This document shows, piece after piece, positions 47,292 to 56,800 of a stretch of DNA of 64,000 nt; position 1 is the stretch's first letter, and every line of letters starts with the position of its first letter. Source of the stretch: an uncultured Pirellula sp. GTDB lineage: Bacteria > Planctomycetota > Planctomycetia > Pirellulales > Pirellulaceae. Both the position numbers and the translations under genes were made by a program. The stretch lies in the NCBI GenBank assembly GCA_903858115.1, contig CAIOHR010000235.1:25153-89152 (forward strand), read 5' to 3'. The notes under the pieces were generated by a model. The model did not search any database, was not told the DNA's origin, and saw only the letters and a list, made by a program, of their open reading frames with translations.

Positions 47292-48449
47292 GTGCGATCG
47301 ATGTTGCTGTTCGTCACTATGTTCTTGCCCTTTTGCGTTTGGGGCGATGAACCAAAACTGGAAATGATCCATGTCTTTCCGCCGGGCATGAACGGTATTG
47401 CCCGCTATAGAATTCCTGGGATAGTTGTGACAGCCAAAGGAACCGTGCTTGCCTACTGTGAAGCCCGCAAAAATAACAGCTCCGATTGGGGTGAGATTGA
47501 AGTTCACATGCGACGCTCCATCGATGGTGGCATGACCTGGCTACCATCGCAGAACATTGCACACCGCGCAGATCGAATCGAAGGGAATCCTCACAAGGCT
47601 TCCGGTGGTGAACAAGAACAGACCGTGAATAACCCGGTCGCCATCGTAGATCGTGAAACCGGAGCTATCGAATTCCTTTACTGTGTGAACTACGCTCGCT
47701 GCTTTTCGATGCGCAGTACTGACGACGGGCTTACGTGGAGCAAGCCTGTTGAGATTACTGCTACGTTCGAACCCTTTCGCCAGAAATACAACTGGAAAGT
47801 TATCGCTACCGGCCCAGGTCATGGGATTCAAATCAAAAGTGGTCGTCTGGTGGTTCCGATTTGGTTAGCCTATGGAAACACCGGGGATCACAAACCGTCC
47901 GCCTCGGGCACGATCTATAGCGATGATCATGGCAAGACTTGGAAGGCCGGTGACATTGCGTTTCCTGACGAAGGAGAGTTTGGCGATCCCAACGAGACGA
48001 TGATCACCGAGCTGTCCGACGGTCGAGTCATGTTGGTCGCGCGGAGTGTATCTAAGGCCAACCGTAAATTGATATCCCATAGTTCCGACGGAGCCACTGG
48101 CTGGAGTCGTCCCGTATTTCATGAGCAACTTTGGGAGCCGATTTGCATGGCGAGCATCGTGGCTCATCCCGCTCAGCCGGGAACGCTGATTTTCTCGAAT
48201 CCGCATAGTCTCGAACTTGATAAAGACGGAAAAGAAAAGCCTGCCGGCAGGGGTAAGCGGCGGAATCTATCCATCAAACTGAGTCGTGACGATGGAAAGA
48301 CTTGGCCTGTGAACAAGACGCTCGACGCTGGCCTCAGTGCTTACTCCGATTTAACTGTCTTGCCGGATGGCACAGTGCTCTGTTTCTACGAAGCCGACCA
48401 ATCGATTGCTTGCGCGCGGTTCCATTTGGAGTGGATCATCGCTCCGTAA
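47292..48449 (+). CDS. Exported sialidase (GH33-type)
   Basis: 385 residues from GTG 47292 (ATG 47301 possible), with signal MRSMLLFVTMFLPFCVWG. The N-terminal YRIPGIV supplies the arginine that meets the sialic acid carboxylate. Asp-box repeats are clear: SIDGGMTW, STDDGLTW, SDDHGKTW, SRDDGKTW, plus a degenerate SSDGATGW. Further family marks: EARKNNSSDWGEIE, and the C-terminal AYSDLTVLPDGTVLCFYE with the catalytic tyrosine/glutamate region. It cuts terminal sialic acids from glycans outside the cell. It pairs with the mutarotase upstream. No lyase, kinase or transporter for sialic acid is in the window. Confidence 0.92.
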   Translation: MRSMLLFVTMFLPFCVWGDEPKLEMIHVFPPGMNGIARYRIPGIVVTAKGTVLAYCEARKNNSSDWGEIEVHMRRSIDGGMTWLPSQNIAHRADRIEGNPHKASGGEQEQTVNNPVAIVDRETGAIEFLYCVNYARCFSMRSTDDGLTWSKPVEITATFEPFRQKYNWKVIATGPGHGIQIKSGRLVVPIWLAYGNTGDHKPSASGTIYSDDHGKTWKAGDIAFPDEGEFGDPNETMITELSDGRVMLVARSVSKANRKLISHSSDGATGWSRPVFHEQLWEPICMASIVAHPAQPGTLIFSNPHSLELDKDGKEKPAGRGKRRNLSIKLSRDDGKTWPVNKTLDAGLSAYSDLTVLPDGTVLCFYEADQSIACARFHLEWIIAP

Positions 48450-48467
48450 ACAGGCTATGTCTATGTA

Positions 48468-50033
48468 TCAAAGAGTCGGTCCAATCGGCCACGGGCAGAA
48501 TTCGTCATCACCATACCCTAAAAGTTCGCTCTTGGTTTTCTTGCCACTCGCTGTTTCCAAAATCGCTTCAAACAATCGATCTCCTGCCTCCTCGAGACTC
48601 TCCCCTTCCAGCACCGTACCCATATTGAGATCCATGTCGTCTGGCATTCGTTCAAACAAAGCACTGTTCGTCGCAACTTTGATGCTCGGAACAGGTTTGC
48701 ATCCAAAGCAACTCCCTCGGCCGGTGGTGAACACAACCATATTGGCTCCACTCGCGACCATACCCGTGACACAAACTGGATCGAACCCTGGTGCATCCAT
48801 AATCACCAATCCCTTCGTTAGGATGCGATCACCATATTCGTAAACCGCTTGAAGCGGGCTGCTCCCTCCCTTGGCCGCAGCACCCAGCGACTTTTCAATG
48901 ATGGTTGTCAGGCCACCTGCTTTGTTTCCGAGCGAAGGATTGTTATCAAACTCTTCTCCGTAATGAGCCGTGTAGTCCATCCACCATTCCATTTTGGCCA
49001 ATAGGTCTTGAGCGACCTTCTCATTGTTTGCTCTCTTGGTAAAGAGTTGCTCTGCGCCGTATAGCTCGGTTGTTTCGGAGAGTATGGAGGTACCACCGCA
49101 AGCGACGATCCTATCAGAAGCGATTCCCAAAGCCGGGTTCGCGGTAATGCCAGAATAGCCATCGGACCCGCCACATTTGGTTGCGAGGATGATCTCGCTG
49201 GCCGGGACGGTCGTGCGATGGAAACTATTGACACGCGGCAACAGTTCTTTTACCAGCTCGACACCCCGGCGGACCGTTGCCGTGGTGCCACCCATATCTT
49301 GCATGGATAGGATTGGAATCTCACGATCGCTTTCTTGCGATCCTGTCACCGCTCCTGGCATGCGCAACGATACCAACCGCTGCGTCTTCATGAGATGCCC
49401 AAGAGTGTTTTGTTCGCAGCCCAAGCCGATCAAAAGATAAGCCCCAATGTTTGGATGTTTTGCGATTCCACCCAAGACGCGGCTCAAGGTCCGATGCCGG
49501 ATACCTTCATACGCCAGCCCACAACCACTTTCGTGTTTGAACGCGACGACTCCATCGACGTTGGGGTAAGCGCCTAAAATCTCTGAAGTAAAATGATTCG
49601 CGATGTAACGCGAAACGGACGCAGAACAATTGACCGTTGAAATGATTCCGATGTAGTTGCGAGTTCCCACACGACCGTTTGGGCGAACATAGCCTTCGAA
49701 CGTTCGACCTTCGATCGCAGAGAGAGGTTCAGGAGTCTCCGTTGCGAGATCCTTGTAATCCAACGTATGCTCACATTTTAGGTTGTGGTCATGGATGTGT
49801 TCACCGGCTGCAATGGGCTGGGATGCAACTCCGATGGGCCATCCATACTTGAGAACCGAAGCACCGGCAGCGACGTTGGCAATCGCCATTTTGTGACCGG
49901 CTGGGATGAGTTGCCGAACAATCGTCGTGAAATCAGCGTCGGAGACCGATTCACCTGGCGACAAAGATCGCAGCGCTACGATACAATTGTCGTTGGAGTG
50001 GAGGCGAATCCAGGCTTTGGATTTGAGTTCCAT
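48468..50033 (-). CDS. uxaA: Altronate dehydratase (UxaA family)
   Basis: 521 residues. An N-terminal SAF domain (about 1-75: WIRLHSNDNCIVALRSL) is followed by the UxaA catalytic domain: GRVGTRNYIGIISTVNCSAS, VAFKHESGCGLAYEG, LATKCGGSDGYSGITANPALG, VFTTGRGSCFGCKPVPSIK. It dehydrates altronate to 2-keto-3-deoxygluconate in hexuronate breakdown. Galactarate/D-glucarate-type relatives share the fold, so the exact sugar acid is not certain. It converges on the sialidase gene (18-bp gap) and is divergent from the small gene at 50060 (26 bp). Confidence 0.9.
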   Translation of the reverse strand: MELKSKAWIRLHSNDNCIVALRSLSPGESVSDADFTTIVRQLIPAGHKMAIANVAAGASVLKYGWPIGVASQPIAAGEHIHDHNLKCEHTLDYKDLATETPEPLSAIEGRTFEGYVRPNGRVGTRNYIGIISTVNCSASVSRYIANHFTSEILGAYPNVDGVVAFKHESGCGLAYEGIRHRTLSRVLGGIAKHPNIGAYLLIGLGCEQNTLGHLMKTQRLVSLRMPGAVTGSQESDREIPILSMQDMGGTTATVRRGVELVKELLPRVNSFHRTTVPASEIILATKCGGSDGYSGITANPALGIASDRIVACGGTSILSETTELYGAEQLFTKRANNEKVAQDLLAKMEWWMDYTAHYGEEFDNNPSLGNKAGGLTTIIEKSLGAAAKGGSSPLQAVYEYGDRILTKGLVIMDAPGFDPVCVTGMVASGANMVVFTTGRGSCFGCKPVPSIKVATNSALFERMPDDMDLNMGTVLEGESLEEAGDRLFEAILETASGKKTKSELLGYGDDEFCPWPIGPTL

Positions 50034-50059
50034 CGTTCTCGTTTTTCGAAGGGGTGGGA

Positions 50060-50260
50060 ATGCAAAAAGTCAAACTTTTCAAGAGTGTCGATAACGAAAT
50101 CAACGATCTAGAAGCACAGATTAACAAATGGATCGTCACGGAAGAAGTGAAGATCATTTCAATTCAGGGCAATATAGCACCCCAGCCAGGGAAAGCATCC
50201 ATGCAAGGCTCCTTTAGCCAATCGGATCTTTTTGTTATTGTTCTCTACGAAGCCCCTTAA
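50060..50260 (+). CDS. Small uncharacterised protein, first gene of a PfpI/RecQ operon
   Basis: 66 residues ([18 protein letters not shown] ... [12 protein letters not shown]). ATG 50060 has AAGGGG at 50049-50054 five bases upstream, which decides it over a GTG at 50054. The layout is an amphipathic helix (about 8-26), a beta strand (VKIISIQGN), a polar loop with serines, and a final beta strand (LFVIVLYE). No family is recognised, but the pattern looks structured rather than random. The PfpI gene starts 20 bp downstream, so the two are probably co-transcribed. Confidence 0.65.
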   Translation: MQKVKLFKSVDNEINDLEAQINKWIVTEEVKIISIQGNIAPQPGKASMQGSFSQSDLFVIVLYEAP

Positions 50261-50280
50261 CCGCTAGAAAAGACTTGGAT

Positions 50281-50868
50281 ATGGCCGCGAAGCGAATTTT
50301 GTTTTTGGTAGGTGATTTCGTCGAAGATTACGAGATCATGGTTCCTTATCAAATGCTGTTGATGATCGGGCACCATTGCGACACCGTCTGTCCAGAAAAG
50401 AAAGCGGGTGACTTTGTTGCGACGGCGATTCATGACTTCGAAGGGCATCAAACGTATTCGGAAAAGCCAGGGCATCGATTTCGGCTCAATCAAGATTTCG
50501 ATTCCGTCGATCCATCTACCTACGATGCATTGGTCTTGCCCGGTGGTCGAGCGCCGGAATATCTCCGCTTAAACGACCGTGTGTTGGAAATCGTCCGGCA
50601 TTTTGCACATGCTTCGAAACCGATTGCAGCTATCTGTCATGGTCCGCAGATTTTGGCAGCAGCCGGAGTCCTACAGGGCCGGCATTGCAGCTGCTACCCA
50701 GCGGTTCGCTACGAAGTCGATGCGTCGGGTGGATCGTACGTAGCTCCTTCCGCCCATTTTGATTCAGCCTATACCGAAGGGAATCTCGTCACTGCACCCG
50801 CTTGGCCAGCACATCCCGCTTGGATCTCGCAGTTTGCGAAGTTGCTCGGTTCTAAAATCGATGCATAG
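50281..50868 (+). CDS. DJ-1/PfpI family protein
   Basis: 195 residues from ATG 50281. Flavodoxin-like fold starting [15 protein letters not shown], with the conserved glutamate near residue 15. The nucleophile elbow is [16 protein letters not shown] with cysteine in CHGPQ, and [14 protein letters not shown] is the preceding loop. Family members act as deglycases, chaperones or peptidases on stressed proteins; the precise activity cannot be told. It lies between a small unknown gene (20 bp) and recQ (12 bp). Cytoplasmic. Confidence 0.9.
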   Translation: MAAKRILFLVGDFVEDYEIMVPYQMLLMIGHHCDTVCPEKKAGDFVATAIHDFEGHQTYSEKPGHRFRLNQDFDSVDPSTYDALVLPGGRAPEYLRLNDRVLEIVRHFAHASKPIAAICHGPQILAAAGVLQGRHCSCYPAVRYEVDASGGSYVAPSAHFDSAYTEGNLVTAPAWPAHPAWISQFAKLLGSKIDA

Positions 50869-50880
50869 AAGCGACGGACT

Positions 50881-52329
50881 TTGAATCTTCCTTTAGAGTT
50901 ACTGAAGTCCCGATTCGGATATCCGTCGTTTCGAGGCTTCCAAGCGAGTGTCATCGAAAGAACCATCGCAGGTGGGCACTCGTTGGTGCTGATGCCTACC
51001 GGTGGCGGCAAGTCGTTGTGCTTCCAAATCCCGGCGCTCGTGTTTCGCGATCAAGCTCCATCTTCGGATTCTCGGAAACCGATCACGCTCGTCCTATCGC
51101 CACTGGTTGCATTGATGAAGGATCAGGTCGATACATTGATTCGTAAAGGGATCGATGTCACTATGGTCAATTCGCTGCTCGGGCGACAGGAACGAGAGAA
51201 ACGCTACGCGGGCATTGAACAAGGCCGATACTCCATGCTCTACGTGACCCCAGAGCGATTTCGCAAACCGGAGTTCGTCGATGCGATTGCAAAACGTCAT
51301 GTTGTCCTCCTGGCGGTCGACGAAGCGCATTGCATCAGTGAGTGGGGGCATGATTTTCGACCCGACTATTCCAGACTCTGCGAGATACGACAGCAACTAG
51401 GCAATCCGACGACCATTGCATTAACAGCCACAGCGACGCCGGATGTCCAACAGGATATTTTGAAACAGCTGGGGCTGCCTCGCTTTGGCAACGAGCTGAA
51501 AGATTGTCGGCTCTATCATGCTGGAATCGAGCGACCGAATTTGGCTCTCGAGGTCGTAGAAGTCTGGGGCATTGATGAAAAGCTAAGTCAAATCCGTGAG
51601 ATCGTTCAGCAGTGGCCAAATGAATCGGGGATCGTGTACTTCACGTTGATCCGTACTTTGGAAGAAACGAGCGCACTGCTGCGAAAGCAAGGTGTCGAGC
51701 ACGTCGCGTATCACGGCGATTTGCCTCGACATCGCCGATTGAGTATCCAAGAGCAATTCATGGCTGGGGATTCGCCACTCGTTCTAGCCACTCCCGCGTT
51801 TGGGATGGGGATCGACAAAGAAGACATTCGCTATGTCATTCATGCCGAAGTGCCTGGTTCGATGGAGTCGTACTATCAAGAAATTGGCCGAGCCGGCCGA
51901 GACGGTAAGCCTTCGCTTTGTCGATTCCTGTACTGCCAAGATGATTTGCTTACGCAGATGGAATTCAATCAATGGAGCAATCCCGACGCAGATTTTTACC
52001 ATCGCGTGTATGACTTTTTGGTCCACGATCGCGACCAAGTGCGAGCGTATGGCATGGACTGGCTTCGCGAACGACTGTGCGATCGCCGCAAACACGATCG
52101 CCGCTTGGAGACGGCGTTATCGATGTTGCAACGTTTTGGCATCATTGAAGACGAAAATGATCTTGCGAATGTTGATGTTGCTGCCCCCCTGCCTGAGGCG
52201 TTGGCAAATGATGAGAACCGCCAAGAAAAGCGCATTCGCGACCAAAAGAAACTCTATGCATTGGTGGAGTACGTCAAGTCACCGGATCGAAAACACTTCA
52301 TCGATCGCTATTTTGGCATGTCGGAGTAG
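50881..52329 (+). CDS. recQ: RecQ-type ATP-dependent DNA helicase, short form
   Basis: 482 residues from TTG 50881; homology begins at once (LLKSRFGYPSFRGFQ), so this rare start is likely real. Motif 0 glutamine at about Q21, Walker A PTGGGKS (39-45), DEAHCISEWGHDFRP (DEAH box with the RecQ aromatic loop), ALTATATP (motif III), YFTLIRTLEETSALL, and QEIGRAGRDG (motif VI) are all intact. After the helicase core come about 130 residues with a possible winged-helix part (DWLRERLCDRR) ending YFGMSE. The cysteines of the usual RecQ zinc module and the HRDC domain are absent. Unwinds DNA in repair and recombination. Confidence 0.92.
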   Translation: MNLPLELLKSRFGYPSFRGFQASVIERTIAGGHSLVLMPTGGGKSLCFQIPALVFRDQAPSSDSRKPITLVLSPLVALMKDQVDTLIRKGIDVTMVNSLLGRQEREKRYAGIEQGRYSMLYVTPERFRKPEFVDAIAKRHVVLLAVDEAHCISEWGHDFRPDYSRLCEIRQQLGNPTTIALTATATPDVQQDILKQLGLPRFGNELKDCRLYHAGIERPNLALEVVEVWGIDEKLSQIREIVQQWPNESGIVYFTLIRTLEETSALLRKQGVEHVAYHGDLPRHRRLSIQEQFMAGDSPLVLATPAFGMGIDKEDIRYVIHAEVPGSMESYYQEIGRAGRDGKPSLCRFLYCQDDLLTQMEFNQWSNPDADFYHRVYDFLVHDRDQVRAYGMDWLRERLCDRRKHDRRLETALSMLQRFGIIEDENDLANVDVAAPLPEALANDENRQEKRIRDQKKLYALVEYVKSPDRKHFIDRYFGMSE

Positions 52330-52419
52330 ATCCTTTGCTAAACCTTTTTTCGACACCACCACACAATTTTAAAGTAGTCTATACCTTTTGTACTCAGCAC
52401 TCTGTCCGATTCTATACTC

Positions 52420-54492
52420 ATGATTCGATGTCCTCAATTCTCTGTCGCTTGTTTGTCCATCGTTTTTTCCTTTGCCTCCGGTGGTTCTCAAATTTCGGCC
52501 CAATCGACAATCCAATCCTCTTGGCCATCCGAAACAGAGAGTCGACTGAAGGATATCTACGACCGCGGAGAATTTCGAGCGCCAAAGATACAAGTCGATT
52601 GGTTCCCGGATAGCACTGGCTACACACTTCAAGAACGCGATCCATCGTCCGACAAAATGATCGGCGTTCGCTATGAAGTTCGCACTGGCCAACGACTCGA
52701 ATCCAAGCCCCAAGAAGAACCACAGAACGGACGCAGAGCGCTTCGTTCGCCCGACGGAAAACGCATCTTGGAATTTCGCGACCGAGAACTTTTCGTACGG
52801 GACATCGAGAGTGACCAACGAATTCAACTGACCAAGCGAACGCCCGATCGAGAGATGTCATACCGCAATCCCCAATGGAGCCCGGATGGACGTCGAGTTG
52901 CTTTTATCGAATCGGATGTCACGGAGGTACTGCAACGATCCGTATTGGTCCCAGAGGATCCATCCTACCCAGGTGTTCAAAAGAATCGTTTTGCTAGAGT
53001 TGGCGGAGCAATCGAAAAGCTTCGAGTCGGCATCGTGAACGCTGACGGCACGAACCTGCAATGGTTGTCGATTGATACGCCTTCAGAAGGTATCTACCTA
53101 GGGCAAGTGGAATGGGCAGGAAACTCGGACGAGTTACTTGTCGAAAAGTTCAGTCGATTCCGAGATCAACGCGATTTCTTCCTCGCCAAAGTCAGTGGTG
53201 ACGTAAAGAAGATCTACCACGAGACCAACGACGCTTGGGCGGAGTCCAGCCAAGGAAAAAACTCCGGACTCACTTGGATCCGAGACGGAAAGGAGTTCAT
53301 TGTCGTAAGTGAAAAAGATGGCTGGCGGCATGCCTTTCTGTGGTCGCGTGAAGGAAAAGAATTGGTCCTGCTCACTCCAGGTGACTATGACGTGATCGAA
53401 CGCGGGCCTGTCGATGAACTAGGTGGGTGGTACTATTTCTATGCTTCGCCTGACAACGGAACACAAAAGCATCTATTCCGAGTCCCGCTCGATGGATCTG
53501 GAAAGTCCGAACGAATCACACCCGCCAACGAACCGGGAACACACGCTTACGATGTTTCACCCGACACGAAATGGGCCATTCATACGTATTCGACCATCGA
53601 CACTCCACCACGTGTGGAGATAGTCTCTTTGCCAGAACATCGCGTTATCCGCGTGCTCGATGATCATGCAAAGATTCGCTCCAAGATGAAGTCGATCGCG
53701 GCCAGGCCAACCGAGTTTGTGCAACTCGATATCGCCAATGGTATCTCCATGGATGCATGGATGATCAAGCCAAAGGACTTCGATGCCTCCAAAAAGTATC
53801 CGGTATTTGTTTATGTTTATGGTGAACCCCATGCGCAGACCGTGTTGAATGAATGGGGAGCGGCTCACATCGACTTTCATCGTGTCATTGCAGATCTCGG
53901 TTACATTGTCGTTTCGATCGACAATCGTGGTACTCCTGCCCCGAAAGGTGCAGCATGGCGGCGATCCATCTTCGGAAGTCTTGGGCCTCTCTCCACCGAA
54001 GAACAAGAAGCTGGACTGAAAGAGCTTGCCCGAACGCGACCTTATGTCGATTTGTCGCGAGTAGGCATTTGGGGATGGAGCGGCGGTGGTTCGAATACAC
54101 TCAACGCTATGTTTCGAAAACCAGACTCATACCATGTTGGTATTGCCGTCGTACCGAAACCACAGCCTCATTTGTACAACGCTTGGTTTCAAGAGATCTT
54201 CATGCGAACACGGGAAGTGAATCCAGAGGGATACCAACGAGCTGCTGCCATCAACTATGCGGAGGGACTTCGAGGCAAGTTATTGATCATCACAGGTTCT
54301 GGAGAAACGAATACGCATATTCAAATCATCGAGGGATTGATCGACAAGCTCATCGAGCTTGGTAAACCCTTTGACTACATGGTTTATCCGAATCGAGACC
54401 ATGGTCTTCGGGAAGGAAACGGAACGAACGTTCATGTCCGAATGCTCATCGTTCGATATTTGTTAGAGAATCTTCCTGCTGGACCTAGGTAG
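52420..54492 (+). CDS. S9 family peptidase (dipeptidyl peptidase IV-like), altered triad
   Basis: 690 residues. Signal peptide in residues 1-28. N-terminal beta-propeller with WSPDGRRVAF, YDVIERGPVDELGGWYYF and similar strands, then a C-terminal alpha/beta hydrolase domain: FVYVYGEPHAQTV, nucleophile GWSGGG (S554), and RDHGL with H661. The position of the catalytic aspartate in DPP IV-like enzymes (DDNVH) reads GETNTH here, so E629 replaces Asp. It would trim dipeptides from proline- or alanine-containing peptides outside the cytoplasm, if active. A 90-bp gap follows recQ, so it may have its own promoter. Confidence 0.88.
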   Translation: MIRCPQFSVACLSIVFSFASGGSQISAQSTIQSSWPSETESRLKDIYDRGEFRAPKIQVDWFPDSTGYTLQERDPSSDKMIGVRYEVRTGQRLESKPQEEPQNGRRALRSPDGKRILEFRDRELFVRDIESDQRIQLTKRTPDREMSYRNPQWSPDGRRVAFIESDVTEVLQRSVLVPEDPSYPGVQKNRFARVGGAIEKLRVGIVNADGTNLQWLSIDTPSEGIYLGQVEWAGNSDELLVEKFSRFRDQRDFFLAKVSGDVKKIYHETNDAWAESSQGKNSGLTWIRDGKEFIVVSEKDGWRHAFLWSREGKELVLLTPGDYDVIERGPVDELGGWYYFYASPDNGTQKHLFRVPLDGSGKSERITPANEPGTHAYDVSPDTKWAIHTYSTIDTPPRVEIVSLPEHRVIRVLDDHAKIRSKMKSIAARPTEFVQLDIANGISMDAWMIKPKDFDASKKYPVFVYVYGEPHAQTVLNEWGAAHIDFHRVIADLGYIVVSIDNRGTPAPKGAAWRRSIFGSLGPLSTEEQEAGLKELARTRPYVDLSRVGIWGWSGGGSNTLNAMFRKPDSYHVGIAVVPKPQPHLYNAWFQEIFMRTREVNPEGYQRAAAINYAEGLRGKLLIITGSGETNTHIQIIEGLIDKLIELGKPFDYMVYPNRDHGLREGNGTNVHVRMLIVRYLLENLPAGPR

Positions 54493-54504
54493 GCTGGAGT
54501 TGGT

Positions 54505-55158
54505 TTACTTTCTACCGAAGTCGGCAGGGTTCTCTCCCCAGCGGCTAGTCTCCCACTTGAGGATCGGGTTTTTCCAGGAATGGCTCGCTAACCATTTCTC
54601 GGCGCGAGCGACCAGGTTGAACAATCGTTGACTATCCGCGGATGGGGGTAGTTTCGTTTTGCACTTCCCTTGTCGGATCCAGGTGATTCCGATTTTCGAA
54701 TCGGAATAGATCGGGGTGTCTGGCTCCTTTTCGTGGAGCAGAGCCAGCGCGTGCACGATCGCTAAGAACTCACCGATGTTAACCGTTCCTTCCGGATAAG
54801 GTCCCATGTGAAACATATTGGTACCGGTCGCCAGATCGATCCCTTGGTATTCCAACTGACCTGGGTTCCCTTTGCACGCGGCGTCGACGCACCATGCAGA
54901 CATGTTGACACCCAATCCCGATAGTTCTTGGAAGTCAACGACTGGGGTGGTAGCTTTTTTCGGGGCACCATCTCCCTTGCCCCAATGCTCATCGGCATCT
55001 TGTTGGAAAGCAACTTTCGCTTTGGCCATCGTGTCAAAGGATTTGTACTTGGCACCTGAGAACCCGCTGATCTGCTTTTGGCAAGCATCCCATGAAGAGT
55101 AAACTCCTGGCTCGCGTCCTTGCCAAACAACATAAAACTTTGGTTTTTTGTCCGCCAA
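54505..55158 (-). CDS. Ribonuclease HI with viroplasmin-like N-terminal domain
   Basis: 218 residues if it starts at TTG 55158, where family homology begins (LADKKPKFYVVWQGR); the frame is open to ATG 55248, but those 30 extra basic residues do not match the family. N-terminal viroplasmin/caulimovirus-VI-type domain about 6-50 (GREPGVYSSW, FSGAKYKSF), which binds RNA-DNA hybrids, then a linker and RNase H domain with the DEDD residues in VDAACKGNPG, NIGEFLAIVHAL, IYSDSKIG and NPADFG. It removes RNA from hybrids in replication and repair. It converges on the S9 peptidase gene with 12 bp. Confidence 0.9.
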   Translation of the reverse strand: MADKKPKFYVVWQGREPGVYSSWDACQKQISGFSGAKYKSFDTMAKAKVAFQQDADEHWGKGDGAPKKATTPVVDFQELSGLGVNMSAWCVDAACKGNPGQLEYQGIDLATGTNMFHMGPYPEGTVNIGEFLAIVHALALLHEKEPDTPIYSDSKIGITWIRQGKCKTKLPPSADSQRLFNLVARAEKWLASHSWKNPILKWETSRWGENPADFGRK

Positions 55159-55411
55159 TCGAGTTACTTTTTCTATGCAGAGAATTGCGATGGCGATCCG
55201 CTGAGGACCGAACCTTCGTGCGGCAATTCGCCAAAACTTGACACGCATCTATTTTGGGCGCTTTTGGTTTGTACCGCAACTGCGAGATGGGCTATGTCTC
55301 GCGTGTTTCAAAGAGGTCTTGCGTGTATACTTACGGATTGTGTTTTTCCACAACGCGAGCATGCGTTGGGCAAAGTGGATCAAACAGAACTCTCGTTAGG
55401 GCACCCATCCG

Positions 55412-56725
55412 ATGTTGCGTCGACAATTTTTTGCTTCGACTGCTGCGACCATTTCGTTGGCCAGTTTCACTGGCAATACGCTAGCACGCGTCAGTTCTGA
55501 ACTGCCTCCGATTCGTGCCATCACTCGTGGACCGAAGTATCACTGGCGCGGCTATTATGACAAAGACCTATTCGATACCAACGATCGCTACGTGCTAGCA
55601 AACGAGGTTGACTTTGAAGGCCGGAGTCCCGAGCCTAACGACAAAATTTCGGTCGGCATGATCGATCTCCATCAACAAGATGAATGGATCGAGTTAGGCA
55701 CCACGACTGCTTGGAATTGGCAGCAAGGTTGCATGTTGCAGTGGATTCCAGGAGACGATTATCGTGAAAAGCAGCATGTCCTCTGGAACGACCGGGAGGG
55801 GGATCGCTTTGTCTGTCGCATCCTGGATATCGAAAGTCGTCGCATTGTTCGAACGCTGCCCGCTCCCATCTATTGCGTAGAACCCAACGGACAGTGGGGA
55901 TTGAGTATCGATTTCCGCCGCCTCAACGATTGCCGACCTGGCTATGGGTATGCAGGGATCCCTGATCCCTATGCCCAAGATCTCGCACCGGAAAAAACAG
56001 GATTATCTCGAGTGGACTTAAGAACAGGCGACTCTCAATTGCTCCTGAGTTATGCCCAAATCGCAGCTATCGAATACGCGAGCGATGTCAAGTTGCAGTT
56101 CGATCCCAAAAAATCGAAACATTGGTTCAATCATCTCCTGGTGGCACCAGGTGGCAAACGTTTTTTGTTTTTGCATCGATGGCGAGAAACACCCGAAGAT
56201 TCTTCACGAGAGAAAATCGCGTCGACAGGATTTTCAACACGCATGTTCACAGCCAACGCGGATGGATCGTCGTTGCATATTGTCGATCCCTATGGCAAAA
56301 CATCTCATTTTGTTTGGCGCGATAGCAACTCGATTTGCGCTTGGGCATGGCACCCCTCGCATCGGGATCGATTCTACCTGTATGAAGATCAATCCAATCG
56401 TGTCTCTGTCGTCGGCGTCGATACGATGACTCAAAATGGACACAATACTTACCTGCCTTTTACTCACAACGATTGGATTCTCAACGATACGTATCCCGAC
56501 AAAGGTCGCATTCAACACCCCTACCTCTATCAAGTAAGTACGAATCGAAAAGTTCCAATCGCGGATTTGCTATCTCCCGATCGTTATCGAGCGGAGTATC
56601 GATGCGACAACCATCCGAGTTCCAGCCGAAGCGGTCGTCAAGTGGTGTTGGATTCCACGCATGATGGCAAAGGTCGGCAAGTCTACCTGATCGATGTCTC
56701 GAAGATTGTCGATTCGGATCGTTGA
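55412..56725 (+). CDS. Tat-exported propeller-like protein (oligogalacturonate lyase-like)
   Basis: 437 residues. Twin-arginine-like start (LRRQFFAS followed by a hydrophobic stretch to about residue 25). The body is a series of propeller-like strands (HWRGYYDKDLFD, WNWQQGCMLQWIPGD, RVDLRTGDSQLLLS, FLFLHRWRETPED, FSTRMFTANADGSSLHIV, WHPSHRDRFYLYEDQ, HPSSSRSGRQVVLDSTHDGKG). The last is like the C-terminal strand of oligogalacturonate lyases and other TolB-type propellers, but no lyase catalytic set can be checked by eye. The following gene is convergent with a strong bidirectional terminator between. Function is left open. Confidence 0.75.
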   Translation: MLRRQFFASTAATISLASFTGNTLARVSSELPPIRAITRGPKYHWRGYYDKDLFDTNDRYVLANEVDFEGRSPEPNDKISVGMIDLHQQDEWIELGTTTAWNWQQGCMLQWIPGDDYREKQHVLWNDREGDRFVCRILDIESRRIVRTLPAPIYCVEPNGQWGLSIDFRRLNDCRPGYGYAGIPDPYAQDLAPEKTGLSRVDLRTGDSQLLLSYAQIAAIEYASDVKLQFDPKKSKHWFNHLLVAPGGKRFLFLHRWRETPEDSSREKIASTGFSTRMFTANADGSSLHIVDPYGKTSHFVWRDSNSICAWAWHPSHRDRFYLYEDQSNRVSVVGVDTMTQNGHNTYLPFTHNDWILNDTYPDKGRIQHPYLYQVSTNRKVPIADLLSPDRYRAEYRCDNHPSSSRSGRQVVLDSTHDGKGRQVYLIDVSKIVDSDR

Positions 56726-56750
56726 GCTATATGTTTGCGTACTATGCATA

Positions 56751-56782
56751 AAAAAACCCCAGGCTTTTGCCCGGGGTTTTTG
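56751..56782. terminator. Bidirectional rho-independent terminator
   Basis: A-run, CCCCAGGC, loop TTTT, GCCCGGGG, T-run: an 8-base stem with one A-C mismatch, flanked by six A on the left and five T on the right. It lies in the 75-bp gap between convergent genes (stops at 56725 and 56801), so it can serve both strands. This is the clearest terminator in the window. Confidence 0.85.
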
Positions 56783-56800
56783 TTTTATCGCACATTCACT

